The position numbers were made by a program, and so were the translations under genes. The notes beneath the pieces are model-generated. The model was not told where the DNA came from and made no database searches. It was given only the letters and a program-made list of their open reading frames with translations. A stretch of 12,179 nt of DNA from BJ22 sp031405895 (GTDB taxonomy: Bacteria; Planctomycetota; Planctomycetia; Pirellulales; Pirellulaceae), in the NCBI GenBank assembly GCA_031405895.1, contig JANOFL010000162.1, forward strand, positions 1 to 12,179, written 5' to 3'. Below, piece after piece: positions 5,925 to 12,111 of the stretch; position 1 is the first letter of the stretch, and every line of letters begins with the position of its first letter.

Positions 5925-8072
5925 ATGCCCATTGCTTTGACCAGCGCTCCACGACGAATCCTTGCCGCCCTGATTCTGGCTTTCAGCATGCAATCGGGCG
6001 AAGCCGCGTCCGCCCTGCAGCAACCGCCAGAGCCTGTTGATTCTGCTCCAGTGCGGTCAATCGTGCTGTTCAACTCCGGGGCTGGCCAGTTCACCCATGC
6101 CGCGAGAGTCTCGGGTACTTCATCCCTGACGCTCCCCGTCCCGGTCGCCAGGACCAACGATTTGCTGAAAAGCCTCGCGTTCTCGGACAGTTCGGGCGGA
6201 CGGGTCAGCGGCGTGCGCTACCGAACCAGCCGCGACCAGCTCGACAAAGACGCTGACTTGATTCGCGATCCGTTGACGCTCGCCCAGTTCCTCCAGTCGC
6301 AACGCGGCCAGCTGGTCAGCTTTGGCACTGAGTCCAACGCGGTAACCGGCCGGATTCTCGGCGTCGAGTACCGGACCAAAGGCGATGAGACCATCGAGAC
6401 CCTTGTCATCGTTGCGGACAACGGCATTCAGTCCCGCCCCGTCAGCGAACTGGATGGGCTGAAGTTTGTCGATCCCGCTGTCGCCGACCAACTGTCCAGC
6501 GGGCTGACCGGCCTGGCTCGTGACGACACCTCCGCGGTCAACGAGATCGAGATCGAGTTCGCCGGCGAGGGCGAGCGTGAGGTCCGCTTCCGCTACATCG
6601 TCGACACACCGGTCTGGAAAATGAGCTGGCGGCTGGCGATCGACGAGGGCAAGGGATCACTTCAGGGTTGGGCCCATATCGACAACGACACGGGTGCCGA
6701 CTGGAACGACGTTCAGCTGGAACTCCGCAGCGGCCGGCCGTTCCTGTTCAGCGCCTCCGTGTTCGAGCCGGTGACCGCCCGACGGCCGGACCTCGGGATC
6801 AGTGTGTTCGAGATTCCCAAAGACACGGCTATGCTGCTGAGCGGGTCAGCGAGATCCGGACTCGCAATGCCCGAGTCGAAACAAAACTCTGGTGGCGTGG
6901 GAGGCGGCGGGTTTGGGGGAGGAGGAATGGGTGGTGCGGCCGGTAGTGGTGGAATCTCCGAAGACGACTTCACCCCACTGAACGACCTGATTCGAAGGAC
7001 AATTGACAATGATGCTTACGTGCCGGGGTTCGTCCCCGATTTGTCGCTGATTGTGTCAAACACTCAGGAAGTTCTGGACATCGACACTGCCTTCCATGAG
7101 GGTGCCCAGACTGCAATTACTTCGCAGACCATAATCCTCGCCGTCAAAGAGCCTGTTTCCATCGCCGCTGGCCATTCGTCGATGGTTCCCGTTTTCAGGG
7201 CCGAAAGTGACGCCCGCGAAAAAACGATTCTTGCAATGAGCCTGACGGACTTTGAGTCGGCCACCACGTTGCGGCCGACCCGGGCCTATGAGTTGCCGGC
7301 GATTGAAACGGCCCAGCTAATTGCCGGACCGGTGGCCGTATTTAGGGATGGAGTGTTTTCGGGCGATTGCGTTCTGCGGCGTCCCGCGTCCGGCCAGCCG
7401 CTGGTGCTGGAGTTTGGCCGCAACGTCGACCTGATTGTGAATGGCCGCGCGATGGACCAGGCCGCCGAACTGGTTTCCGCGAAACGTGAAGACAAAAAAA
7501 TCAGGGTGACAAAAAGAATCACGCGTAAAGTGCGCATGTCGCTGCGAAACGTCAGCAAGGATAGTTGCGTTCTCGACCTCGAAATTGACGGCTTGGAAGG
7601 CTGGTCATGCACCGGCGAAGGCCTGAAACAGGTAGGTGGCACGCTGGTGGGTGAAGTCGAACTGGCCGCGGGCAGTTCGAAAGAGCAGGAGATTGCACTC
7701 GTTCAGGAAGAGGTTTCCGGGGCGACGGTTTCCGGCGTGGCCGGGCTTTGGGTCGCATCGGGAGAAAAGCTGAAGCTGGATGAATCGCTCAAGGCCCCTG
7801 TGGTGGAATTTAACAGTCTTTCCAAATCGATCAGCCGGCTCTTGACCGACGGCAACTCGCTCGAGTCCGCGCTGCAAGCCCAAATCAAGGAACAGGCCCG
7901 GCTGACCAGCCAGCTGGATGCGGCGGGAACGGAATCCGAACTGGGCAAGCTGCTCGCCGACCGGATTCTGGCGGGCGAGCAGACGATTGCCGACTTGCGC
8001 GGCCGGATCAGCGGCTTGACTGCCGAACGAAGAAGCCTCGAAGAGAAACGGGCGGCGCTGGAAAACCAGTAG
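5925..8072 (+). CDS. Exported DUF4139-type protein with Gly-rich insert and C-terminal coiled coil
   Basis: This is a 715-residue secreted protein of unknown role. A signal peptide is evident: RR at 10-11, a hydrophobic run 12-20, and GEA/ASA cleavage-like sites at 25-30. The region of about 205-275 carries the DUF4139 signature (YIVDTPVWKMSWRLAI, then GWAHIDNDTGADWNDVQLEL and SGRP). A Gly-rich stretch (322-343) is followed by LIRRTIDNDAY (355-365) and LSLIVSNTQEV (373-383), which resembles a module in the divergent neighbour. The DUF4139-like strands resume with VKEPVSIAAGHSSMVPV (407-423) and GPVAVFRDGVFSGD (468-481), so the Gly-rich and TIDNDAY part looks like an insert within the domain. 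Residues 630-714 are helical and charged (ISRLLTDGNSLESALQAQIK and onward), a likely coiled coil. The start at 5925 keeps the signal peptide. The family is often linked to surface or envelope functions; the exact role is not known. Confidence 0.85.
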   Translation: MPIALTSAPRRILAALILAFSMQSGEAASALQQPPEPVDSAPVRSIVLFNSGAGQFTHAARVSGTSSLTLPVPVARTNDLLKSLAFSDSSGGRVSGVRYRTSRDQLDKDADLIRDPLTLAQFLQSQRGQLVSFGTESNAVTGRILGVEYRTKGDETIETLVIVADNGIQSRPVSELDGLKFVDPAVADQLSSGLTGLARDDTSAVNEIEIEFAGEGEREVRFRYIVDTPVWKMSWRLAIDEGKGSLQGWAHIDNDTGADWNDVQLELRSGRPFLFSASVFEPVTARRPDLGISVFEIPKDTAMLLSGSARSGLAMPESKQNSGGVGGGGFGGGGMGGAAGSGGISEDDFTPLNDLIRRTIDNDAYVPGFVPDLSLIVSNTQEVLDIDTAFHEGAQTAITSQTIILAVKEPVSIAAGHSSMVPVFRAESDAREKTILAMSLTDFESATTLRPTRAYELPAIETAQLIAGPVAVFRDGVFSGDCVLRRPASGQPLVLEFGRNVDLIVNGRAMDQAAELVSAKREDKKIRVTKRITRKVRMSLRNVSKDSCVLDLEIDGLEGWSCTGEGLKQVGGTLVGEVELAAGSSKEQEIALVQEEVSGATVSGVAGLWVASGEKLKLDESLKAPVVEFNSLSKSISRLLTDGNSLESALQAQIKEQARLTSQLDAAGTESELGKLLADRILAGEQTIADLRGRISGLTAERRSLEEKRAALENQ

Positions 8073-8086
8073 GCCTTTTGTCTTTT

Positions 8087-8115
8087 TAGCGGCAGGGCGC
8101 AAGCCCTCCGGCCGC
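8087..8115 (+). repeat. GNNA-tetraloop hairpin repeat, copy 3
   Basis: This copy begins 15 bases after the stop codon of the DUF4139-type gene and is in sense with it. It has the same core as copies 1 and 2, with loop GCAA, a true GNRA tetraloop. It matches copy 4 (8237-8265, minus) at 27 of 29 positions, so the two can also pair with each other across about 121 bases. A CTTTTT at 8082-8087 and AAAAAG at 8121-8126 could lengthen the local stem. Confidence 0.85.
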
Positions 8116-8151
8116 GCGCCAAAAAGCTCAGTGATTCAGTGCCGATGATCG

Positions 8152-8197
8152 CGCCACGAAATGGGCTTCCAGCGCGGCTTTGTCCGGAATCGTGGCG
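8152..8197. repeat. 8-bp dyad in the intergenic stretch 8073-8336
   Basis: CGCCACGA (8152-8159) is complementary to TCGTGGCG (8190-8197) with a 30-base loop. It lies between repeat copies 3 and 4, so the three dyads are nested. No gene is supported in this 264-base gap. By itself the arm length could occur by chance in GC-rich DNA. Confidence 0.35.
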
Positions 8198-8236
8198 ACA
8201 CACAGGGGATCTTCGTGTCGTCACGCCAACTCCTGC

Positions 8237-8265
8237 GCCGCCGGAGGGCTTACGCCCTGCCGCTA
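8237..8265 (-). repeat. GNNA-tetraloop hairpin repeat, copy 4
   Basis: This minus-strand copy has loop GTAA, another GNRA tetraloop, when read in the same orientation as the other copies. It is antisense to both flanking genes and forms an inverted pair with copy 3. It shares the TAG...GGC type flanks with copy 3, so copies 3/4 form one subtype and copies 1/2 another. Confidence 0.85.
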
Positions 8266-8275
8266 CATGAGACTG

Positions 8276-8299
8276 CCGGCTTGGTATCATTCAAGCCGG
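8276..8299 (+). repeat. 8-bp hairpin before the prolyl isomerase gene
   Basis: CCGGCTTG (8276-8283) pairs exactly with CAAGCCGG (8292-8299) around the loop GTATCATT. It ends 22 bases before the GGAG ribosome-site candidate at 8322-8325. It is not followed by T-rich sequence, so a terminator is unlikely. It may be a leader structure. Confidence 0.4.
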
Positions 8300-8336
8300 A
8301 AAACCACTCACAAGAACTGTTGGAGCACACAGACGT

Positions 8337-8867
8337 ATGGACTACCGCAAAGAGGTCGACAAGGCCACCGAAGATGTAGATTTCGAGACCGCGAAATACA
8401 CGGTCGAGCTGGACACAAGCGAAGGGCTGATCCGGCTGGACTTGGCACCGGAAGTCGCCCCCGGCCATTGCCTGAACATGATCGGCCTGGCCCGTTGCGG
8501 GTTCTATGACAACCTGGTGTTCCACCGGATCATCAAGGGCTTCATGATCCAGGGGGGATGTCCAAGTGGTACGGGAACGGGCGGACCCGGCTACAACATC
8601 GATGCCGAGTTCAACGCCAAGCCCCACGTCGCGGGCGTGCTCTCCATGGCTCGCAGCAGCAGCCCCAACTCGGCCGGCAGCCAGTTTTACGTCTGCCTCG
8701 ATGCCCACAAGCACCTCGACCGGAACTACACGGCCTTTGGGAACACAGCCGATGCAGCCAGCCTGGAGGTTGTGAAGAAAATCGGCGTGGTGGAAACTGA
8801 TGGTTCCGACCGGCCGCGAAAACCGGTCACGATCCGCAAGGCGACGGTCAAGGTCACCGAGCTGTGA
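8337..8867 (+). CDS. Cyclophilin-type peptidyl-prolyl cis-trans isomerase
   Basis: This 176-residue enzyme should catalyse cis-trans isomerisation of Xaa-Pro bonds during protein folding. No signal peptide is present, so it is probably cytoplasmic. Cyclophilin core motifs are FHRIIKGFMIQGG (62-74, with the catalytic-site Arg R64 and Q72), GVLSMARSSSPNSAGSQFYV (100-119, with F117), and LDRNYTAFG (127-135). The tryptophan that binds cyclosporin in human cyclophilin A is replaced in the region around H126, as is usual in bacterial members, which predicts low drug sensitivity. The first 18 residues are a charged, poorly conserved extension. GGAG at 8322-8325, 11 bases before ATG 8337, is a plausible ribosome site and one of the few seen here. 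It is followed by a 163-base gap with two hairpins. Confidence 0.95.
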   Translation: MDYRKEVDKATEDVDFETAKYTVELDTSEGLIRLDLAPEVAPGHCLNMIGLARCGFYDNLVFHRIIKGFMIQGGCPSGTGTGGPGYNIDAEFNAKPHVAGVLSMARSSSPNSAGSQFYVCLDAHKHLDRNYTAFGNTADAASLEVVKKIGVVETDGSDRPRKPVTIRKATVKVTEL

Positions 8868-8893
8868 GCACTGCTTGGCACGGGTTGGCCTGA

Positions 8894-8908
8894 CGAGGCG
8901 GAGCCTCG
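8894..8908. repeat. GGC-GGA-GCC hairpin, first of a pair
   Basis: CGAGGC (8894-8899) pairs with GCCTCG (8903-8908) around the loop GGA. It sits 26 bases after the stop of the prolyl isomerase gene and 9 bases before a second hairpin with the same core. No T-run follows. Confidence 0.6.
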
Positions 8909-8917
8909 AAGACAGCG

Positions 8918-8942
8918 CGTTCCACGGCGGAGCCGTGGAACG
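8918..8942. repeat. GGC-GGA-GCC hairpin, second of a pair
   Basis: CGTTCCACGGC (8918-8928) pairs perfectly over 11 bp with 8932-8942 around the loop GGA. The stem top and loop equal those of 8894-8908, and the stem length equals that of 1908-1933, but the lower stem is different and still fully complementary. The rest of the gap up to 9030 shows only a weak GTAC/GTAC dyad near 8954-8967. Confidence 0.7.
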
Positions 8943-9030
8943 GGAAGCAAATGGTACGAATAGTACTAAAGATTGGCCGGAACCGTTGAGGGTCTTGAAT
9001 CAGCCGCGACCGCCCGTCCGCTCCATCTCC

Positions 9031-11301
9031 ATGAACCGGCCCGCGCTCAATCCGGTCATCAACCAGCTGCTGCAGGTCGTCGGCCCGGCGCTGATCGGCC
9101 TGATGGTCGGCAGCATCGTCTGGTTTCTGATCGAAATCTTCTACCGCGGGCCGCACAACGGACGGCTCTGCTGGATTTTTGGACTGTTCTCGGCCGCGGC
9201 CGTGCTGGTCAGCCGGATTTCGATCGAATCAGGTCGCGAGCGGTCCTGGATCTTCGCGGTGCCGCTGGCCGGGGCCACGATCTTCGTCGCCGCAACGCTG
9301 ATCCAGGGCGGTTTTCTCTGGCTGCCGATGCTGGTCGCGTTCGTGCTGTTCGTGCTCTGGGCCGCCGACCGGCTGACATGGGATTGCACAGTGATCGACC
9401 GCAGCCGCGATGCTTCGGCGGTCGGGTTGATGGAATTGGCGAAACGGAAGCTGGGGTGGGGGAAGGCAGGGGCCGAGGAGAAGCGGGATAGGGAACAGGA
9501 ACAGGAGCACGAGCACGAGCATGAGCACGAAAAAGACAGTCAAGGCGAAGAGTCGAAATACACTGCGAGCGACGCAAGGGCAGGAAACCTGTTTCTTTCG
9601 CTACTGGGTCTGCGCAGGGGCCGCAACACGCCAGGGCTCTGGACGATGGGATTCGCCGGAGCGGCGCTGCTGGTATTCGGGTTTGGCCAGCTGTTCGTGA
9701 TCCGCGACGCCGAGTGGGGATATGGCTGGGTCGCGTTGCTGTTTGGAGTCTTTCTCGGCTCGACCATCGCGCTGTTGACGCTGACCAGCTTGCTCGGACT
9801 GGAGCGCTACCTGCTCGGACGGCAACTTGAATTGCCGCCCGGACTGGCGCGACGCTGGATGACCGTGGGCCTGACGCTTGCCGCGCTCGTTGCCATGATC
9901 ACGTTTCTGGTGCCCAAGCCCAACCTCAGTGGCCGGCTGGAATCGGCCGCGGCCTGGCTGACCAGTCGCAGCCGCGATCCGTCGAGCATGGCCTTTGGCA
10001 AGGATGGGGTGAACCAGGGGGCCGACGCCCGCTCGACGACCAACGAAAAAACAGAAGGCCAACCCGCGGGCTCAAATCCGCCGGACAACGCACCCCATCG
10101 CGCGGGAAAACCTGACGAGTCAGGTGCTGGACAACCCGCTGGCAGTCAGCCTCCTGGCGGCAATCAACCGGGTGGCAATCAATCTGGAGGATCGCAACCG
10201 GGTGGCAACAAACCGGGTGGAAGGCAACCGGGTGGGTCGCAACCGGGTGGGTCGCAACCGGGTGGCAATCAACCGGGCGGACAGCAGTCAGGGAGCAGCC
10301 AGTCGAATAACCAGCAACAAGATTCTTCTCCATCGTCTGACGGTCAAGCTGGCTCGAACAGCGATCCGGGTGGACAAAAGCCGGCATCCGGGAATCGCGA
10401 ACAGGGTCAGAACAGTCCTGCCGCGGACACCAGCGAAGGTCAACCACCGCAATCCGGGGCGGGAGACAATGCCGGCCCGCAGGGCGGCAAAGGAAACAGC
10501 GATCAAAAGGCGGCTGACGACAAGACAGATCCAGGCGACAAGCAAACCGAAAACGAAAACCCGTTGAACAAACAGGACGACGATGGTTCAGGTCAGAAAG
10601 ATCGCGAGCCGCGCCGGGAGAACGGTAGCAACGCCGCGGGTTCCCCGCATCCCGAGCCGCCCAAAAACCGTGGAAACGCCGCGGGCGGTCGTCCCGAACA
10701 GGCAGCACCCGAGGCTCAACCGTCTCCCGCCAGCCAGGGGTCGGGCTGGCTGTCGAGCGCGGCTGGTTTCATGGCGCGCTGGATCGCTATCCTGTGCGGC
10801 CTTCTGGCACTGGCCGTGGCTGGATGGCTGTTCCGCGAGGAGATCCGCAGGTTTCTGGTCGACCTGCGCGCCTGGTGGGAATCGCTGTTTGCACCCAAGG
10901 AACAGGCCGCCACCGGATCACGAGCACGGGCAGCGACTTCGGCAATTCTGGCGCAGCGGAGCTTCCTGAGCCTTTCCAATCCGTTCCGCGATGGACGGCA
11001 CCAGCAGTTGCCTGCCGCCGACCTGGCGCGCGAATCGTTCGAGGCCCTGGAGACACTGGCAGGGGAACTCGGCGCGGGCCGGCCGGAGGACTCGACGCCA
11101 CACGAGTTTGCCGAGGCAGTGGCGGGAAATCACTCGCGGCTGGCGACGGCGGCGCGGCAACTGGCGGCTGTCTACAATGCCGTGGCCTATGGCTCGGGCC
11201 GGCTGACGGCCAGCCAACTGGGCCAGCTCCGCGAGGCGTGGCAACAAATGGAACAGTTCGCGGCGAGCGGAGTCCAGCGCCAGCCCCAGCCAGCCGGGTG
11301 A
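9031..11301 (+). CDS. DUF4129 multi-pass membrane protein with long disordered linker
   Basis: This is a 756-residue inner-membrane protein. Hydrophobic segments at about 17-37, 46-63, 72-90, 94-111, 204-224, 231-252, 275-294 and 582-600 predict eight membrane spans. A cytoplasmic or periplasmic loop holds an (EH)4 run at 159-166. Residues 315-572 are hydrophilic and of low complexity (Gly, Gln, Asn, Pro, Ser, Asp), including eight five-residue QPGGN-type units (379-418). After the last span comes a helical C-terminal domain (about 630-745, ESFEALETLAGEL, TPHEFAEAVA, YNAVAYG) that fits DUF4129. In other bacteria DUF4129 is often fused to or neighbours transglutaminase-like, MoxR and DUF58 proteins; none lie in this window. 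ATG 9031 is chosen although the frame is open to 8800: the upstream part overlaps the isomerase gene and the hairpin pair and reads as Arg-rich shadow. No clear ribosome site was found. Function is unknown. Confidence 0.8.
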   Translation: MNRPALNPVINQLLQVVGPALIGLMVGSIVWFLIEIFYRGPHNGRLCWIFGLFSAAAVLVSRISIESGRERSWIFAVPLAGATIFVAATLIQGGFLWLPMLVAFVLFVLWAADRLTWDCTVIDRSRDASAVGLMELAKRKLGWGKAGAEEKRDREQEQEHEHEHEHEKDSQGEESKYTASDARAGNLFLSLLGLRRGRNTPGLWTMGFAGAALLVFGFGQLFVIRDAEWGYGWVALLFGVFLGSTIALLTLTSLLGLERYLLGRQLELPPGLARRWMTVGLTLAALVAMITFLVPKPNLSGRLESAAAWLTSRSRDPSSMAFGKDGVNQGADARSTTNEKTEGQPAGSNPPDNAPHRAGKPDESGAGQPAGSQPPGGNQPGGNQSGGSQPGGNKPGGRQPGGSQPGGSQPGGNQPGGQQSGSSQSNNQQQDSSPSSDGQAGSNSDPGGQKPASGNREQGQNSPAADTSEGQPPQSGAGDNAGPQGGKGNSDQKAADDKTDPGDKQTENENPLNKQDDDGSGQKDREPRRENGSNAAGSPHPEPPKNRGNAAGGRPEQAAPEAQPSPASQGSGWLSSAAGFMARWIAILCGLLALAVAGWLFREEIRRFLVDLRAWWESLFAPKEQAATGSRARAATSAILAQRSFLSLSNPFRDGRHQQLPAADLARESFEALETLAGELGAGRPEDSTPHEFAEAVAGNHSRLATAARQLAAVYNAVAYGSGRLTASQLGQLREAWQQMEQFAASGVQRQPQPAG
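10165..10284 (+). repeat. 15-bp tandem repeat coding QPGG[NS] units
   Basis: Eight consecutive 15-base units, in frame, encode QPGGN, QSGGS, QPGGN, KPGGR, QPGGS, QPGGS, QPGGN and QPGGQ. The two units at 10225-10239 and 10240-10254 are identical at base level, which suggests recent slippage expansion. A looser unit precedes the array (10147-10164) and another follows it (QSGSS, 10285-10299). The array sits in the disordered linker of the DUF4129 protein, where length change would be tolerated. Confidence 0.85.
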
Positions 11302-11330
11302 TCCGTTCCGAAGGCCAGCAGGAAAGATTG

Positions 11331-12002
11331 ATGACGACCTCCAAAGGCTTCCAGCCCCTTTCCGGTTACCGCCGTTACGGCGAAGCCGAAATGCAGGCCC
11401 GGGCCGACCAGTTTCTGGCTCTCGTCCGTCGCCGCAGGACGGTCCGCGATTTTTCCACCGAGCCGGTCGACCGGCGGCTGATCGAAACCTGCCTGCTGGC
11501 CGCCGGCTCAGCACCAAGCGGGGCCAATCTTCAGCCCTGGCACTTCAGCGTGGTCGGTGATCCGGCGATCAAGAAACAGATTCGCGAAGCGGCCGAGATC
11601 GAAGAGCGCGAGTTCTACAGCGGACGGGCACCGCAAGCGTGGCTCGATGCGCTTGCACCGCTGGGTACCGACTCGAACAAGCCGTTTCTTGAAATGGCTC
11701 CGTGGCTGATTGTGATCTTTGCCCGTGCGAGCGAACCGCAGCCAGACGGCGCGCTGGCCAAGACTTACTACGCAACCGAATCGGCCGGGATCGCCACGGG
11801 TATCCTGATCACGGCCCTGCACAGCGCCGGCCTCGCGACGTTGACCCACACCCCCAGCCCGATGAAATTCCTCAACACCATTCTCGGCCGCCCGCGCGAG
11901 GAACGTCCCTTTGTGCTGCTCGTTGCCGGCTATCCGGCGGCTGACGCTCAAGTCCCGGTGATTGGAAAGAAGACGTTCGGCGCGATCGCGTCGTTTCATT
12001 GA
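11331..12002 (+). CDS. Iodotyrosine deiodinase-like FMN-dependent nitroreductase family protein
   Basis: This 223-residue flavoprotein of the nitroreductase fold closely resembles iodotyrosine deiodinase (IYD), which reductively removes iodine from iodotyrosine using FMN. FMN-contact regions are RRRTVRDF (34-41), APSGANLQPW (61-70), and the LTHTP loop (171-175). The IYD lid residues that bind the substrate zwitterion correspond to E92, Y96 and K117: the E-x3-Y and Y-x20-K spacings match what I recall of human IYD (E157, Y161, K182). T174 aligns with the Thr that contacts flavin N5. The closing GYPAADAQVP also matches. There is no signal peptide or membrane segment, unlike the vertebrate enzyme. 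AGGAAAG (11320-11326) is a good ribosome site for ATG 11331, and the gene is 29 bases after the DUF4129 gene, so co-transcription is possible. Native substrate is unknown; another halogenated or nitro-aromatic compound cannot be excluded. Confidence 0.88.
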   Translation: MTTSKGFQPLSGYRRYGEAEMQARADQFLALVRRRRTVRDFSTEPVDRRLIETCLLAAGSAPSGANLQPWHFSVVGDPAIKKQIREAAEIEEREFYSGRAPQAWLDALAPLGTDSNKPFLEMAPWLIVIFARASEPQPDGALAKTYYATESAGIATGILITALHSAGLATLTHTPSPMKFLNTILGRPREERPFVLLVAGYPAADAQVPVIGKKTFGAIASFH

Positions 12003-12033
12003 AAACGGCAAGGCTGTTGGAACAACTGCGGAG

Positions 12034-12080
12034 AAAAAACGAAGAAGAGCAATTGTCCCAATTGCTCTTCTTCGTTTTTT
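12034..12080 (+). terminator. Intrinsic, potentially bidirectional terminator after the nitroreductase
   Basis: AAAAAACGAAGAAGAGCAATTG (12034-12055, broken here as A6, CGAAGAAGAG, CAATTG) pairs fully with 12059-12080 around the loop TCC. The stem is followed by six T on the + strand and preceded by six A, so it could stop transcription from both sides. It begins 32 bases after the stop codon. It is also the centre of the larger inverted duplication, so its right arm may be partly a copy of the left. Confidence 0.75.
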
Positions 12081-12111
12081 ATCCGCAGTTGTTCCAACAG
12101 CCTTTCCGTTT

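Noticed and set aside
3477..8265. CRISPR-like array from the repeated 22-base core
   Set aside because: Copies are far apart, in both orientations and without regular spacers; no cas genes are present.
8800..9030. N-terminal extension of the DUF4129 frame from ATG 8800
   Set aside because: It would overlap the isomerase gene and read through two perfect hairpins; the composition is Arg/Ser-rich and unlike the membrane protein that follows.
9926..10708. 260-residue minus-strand open frame opposite the DUF4129 linker
   Set aside because: Its HPVATHPVA-type repeats are the reverse reading of the QPGG tandem array.
10794..11330. Extension of the nitroreductase frame upstream to ATG 10794
   Set aside because: It overlaps the DUF4129 coding end in another frame; a good AGGAAAG ribosome site supports ATG 11331 and the family length fits that start.
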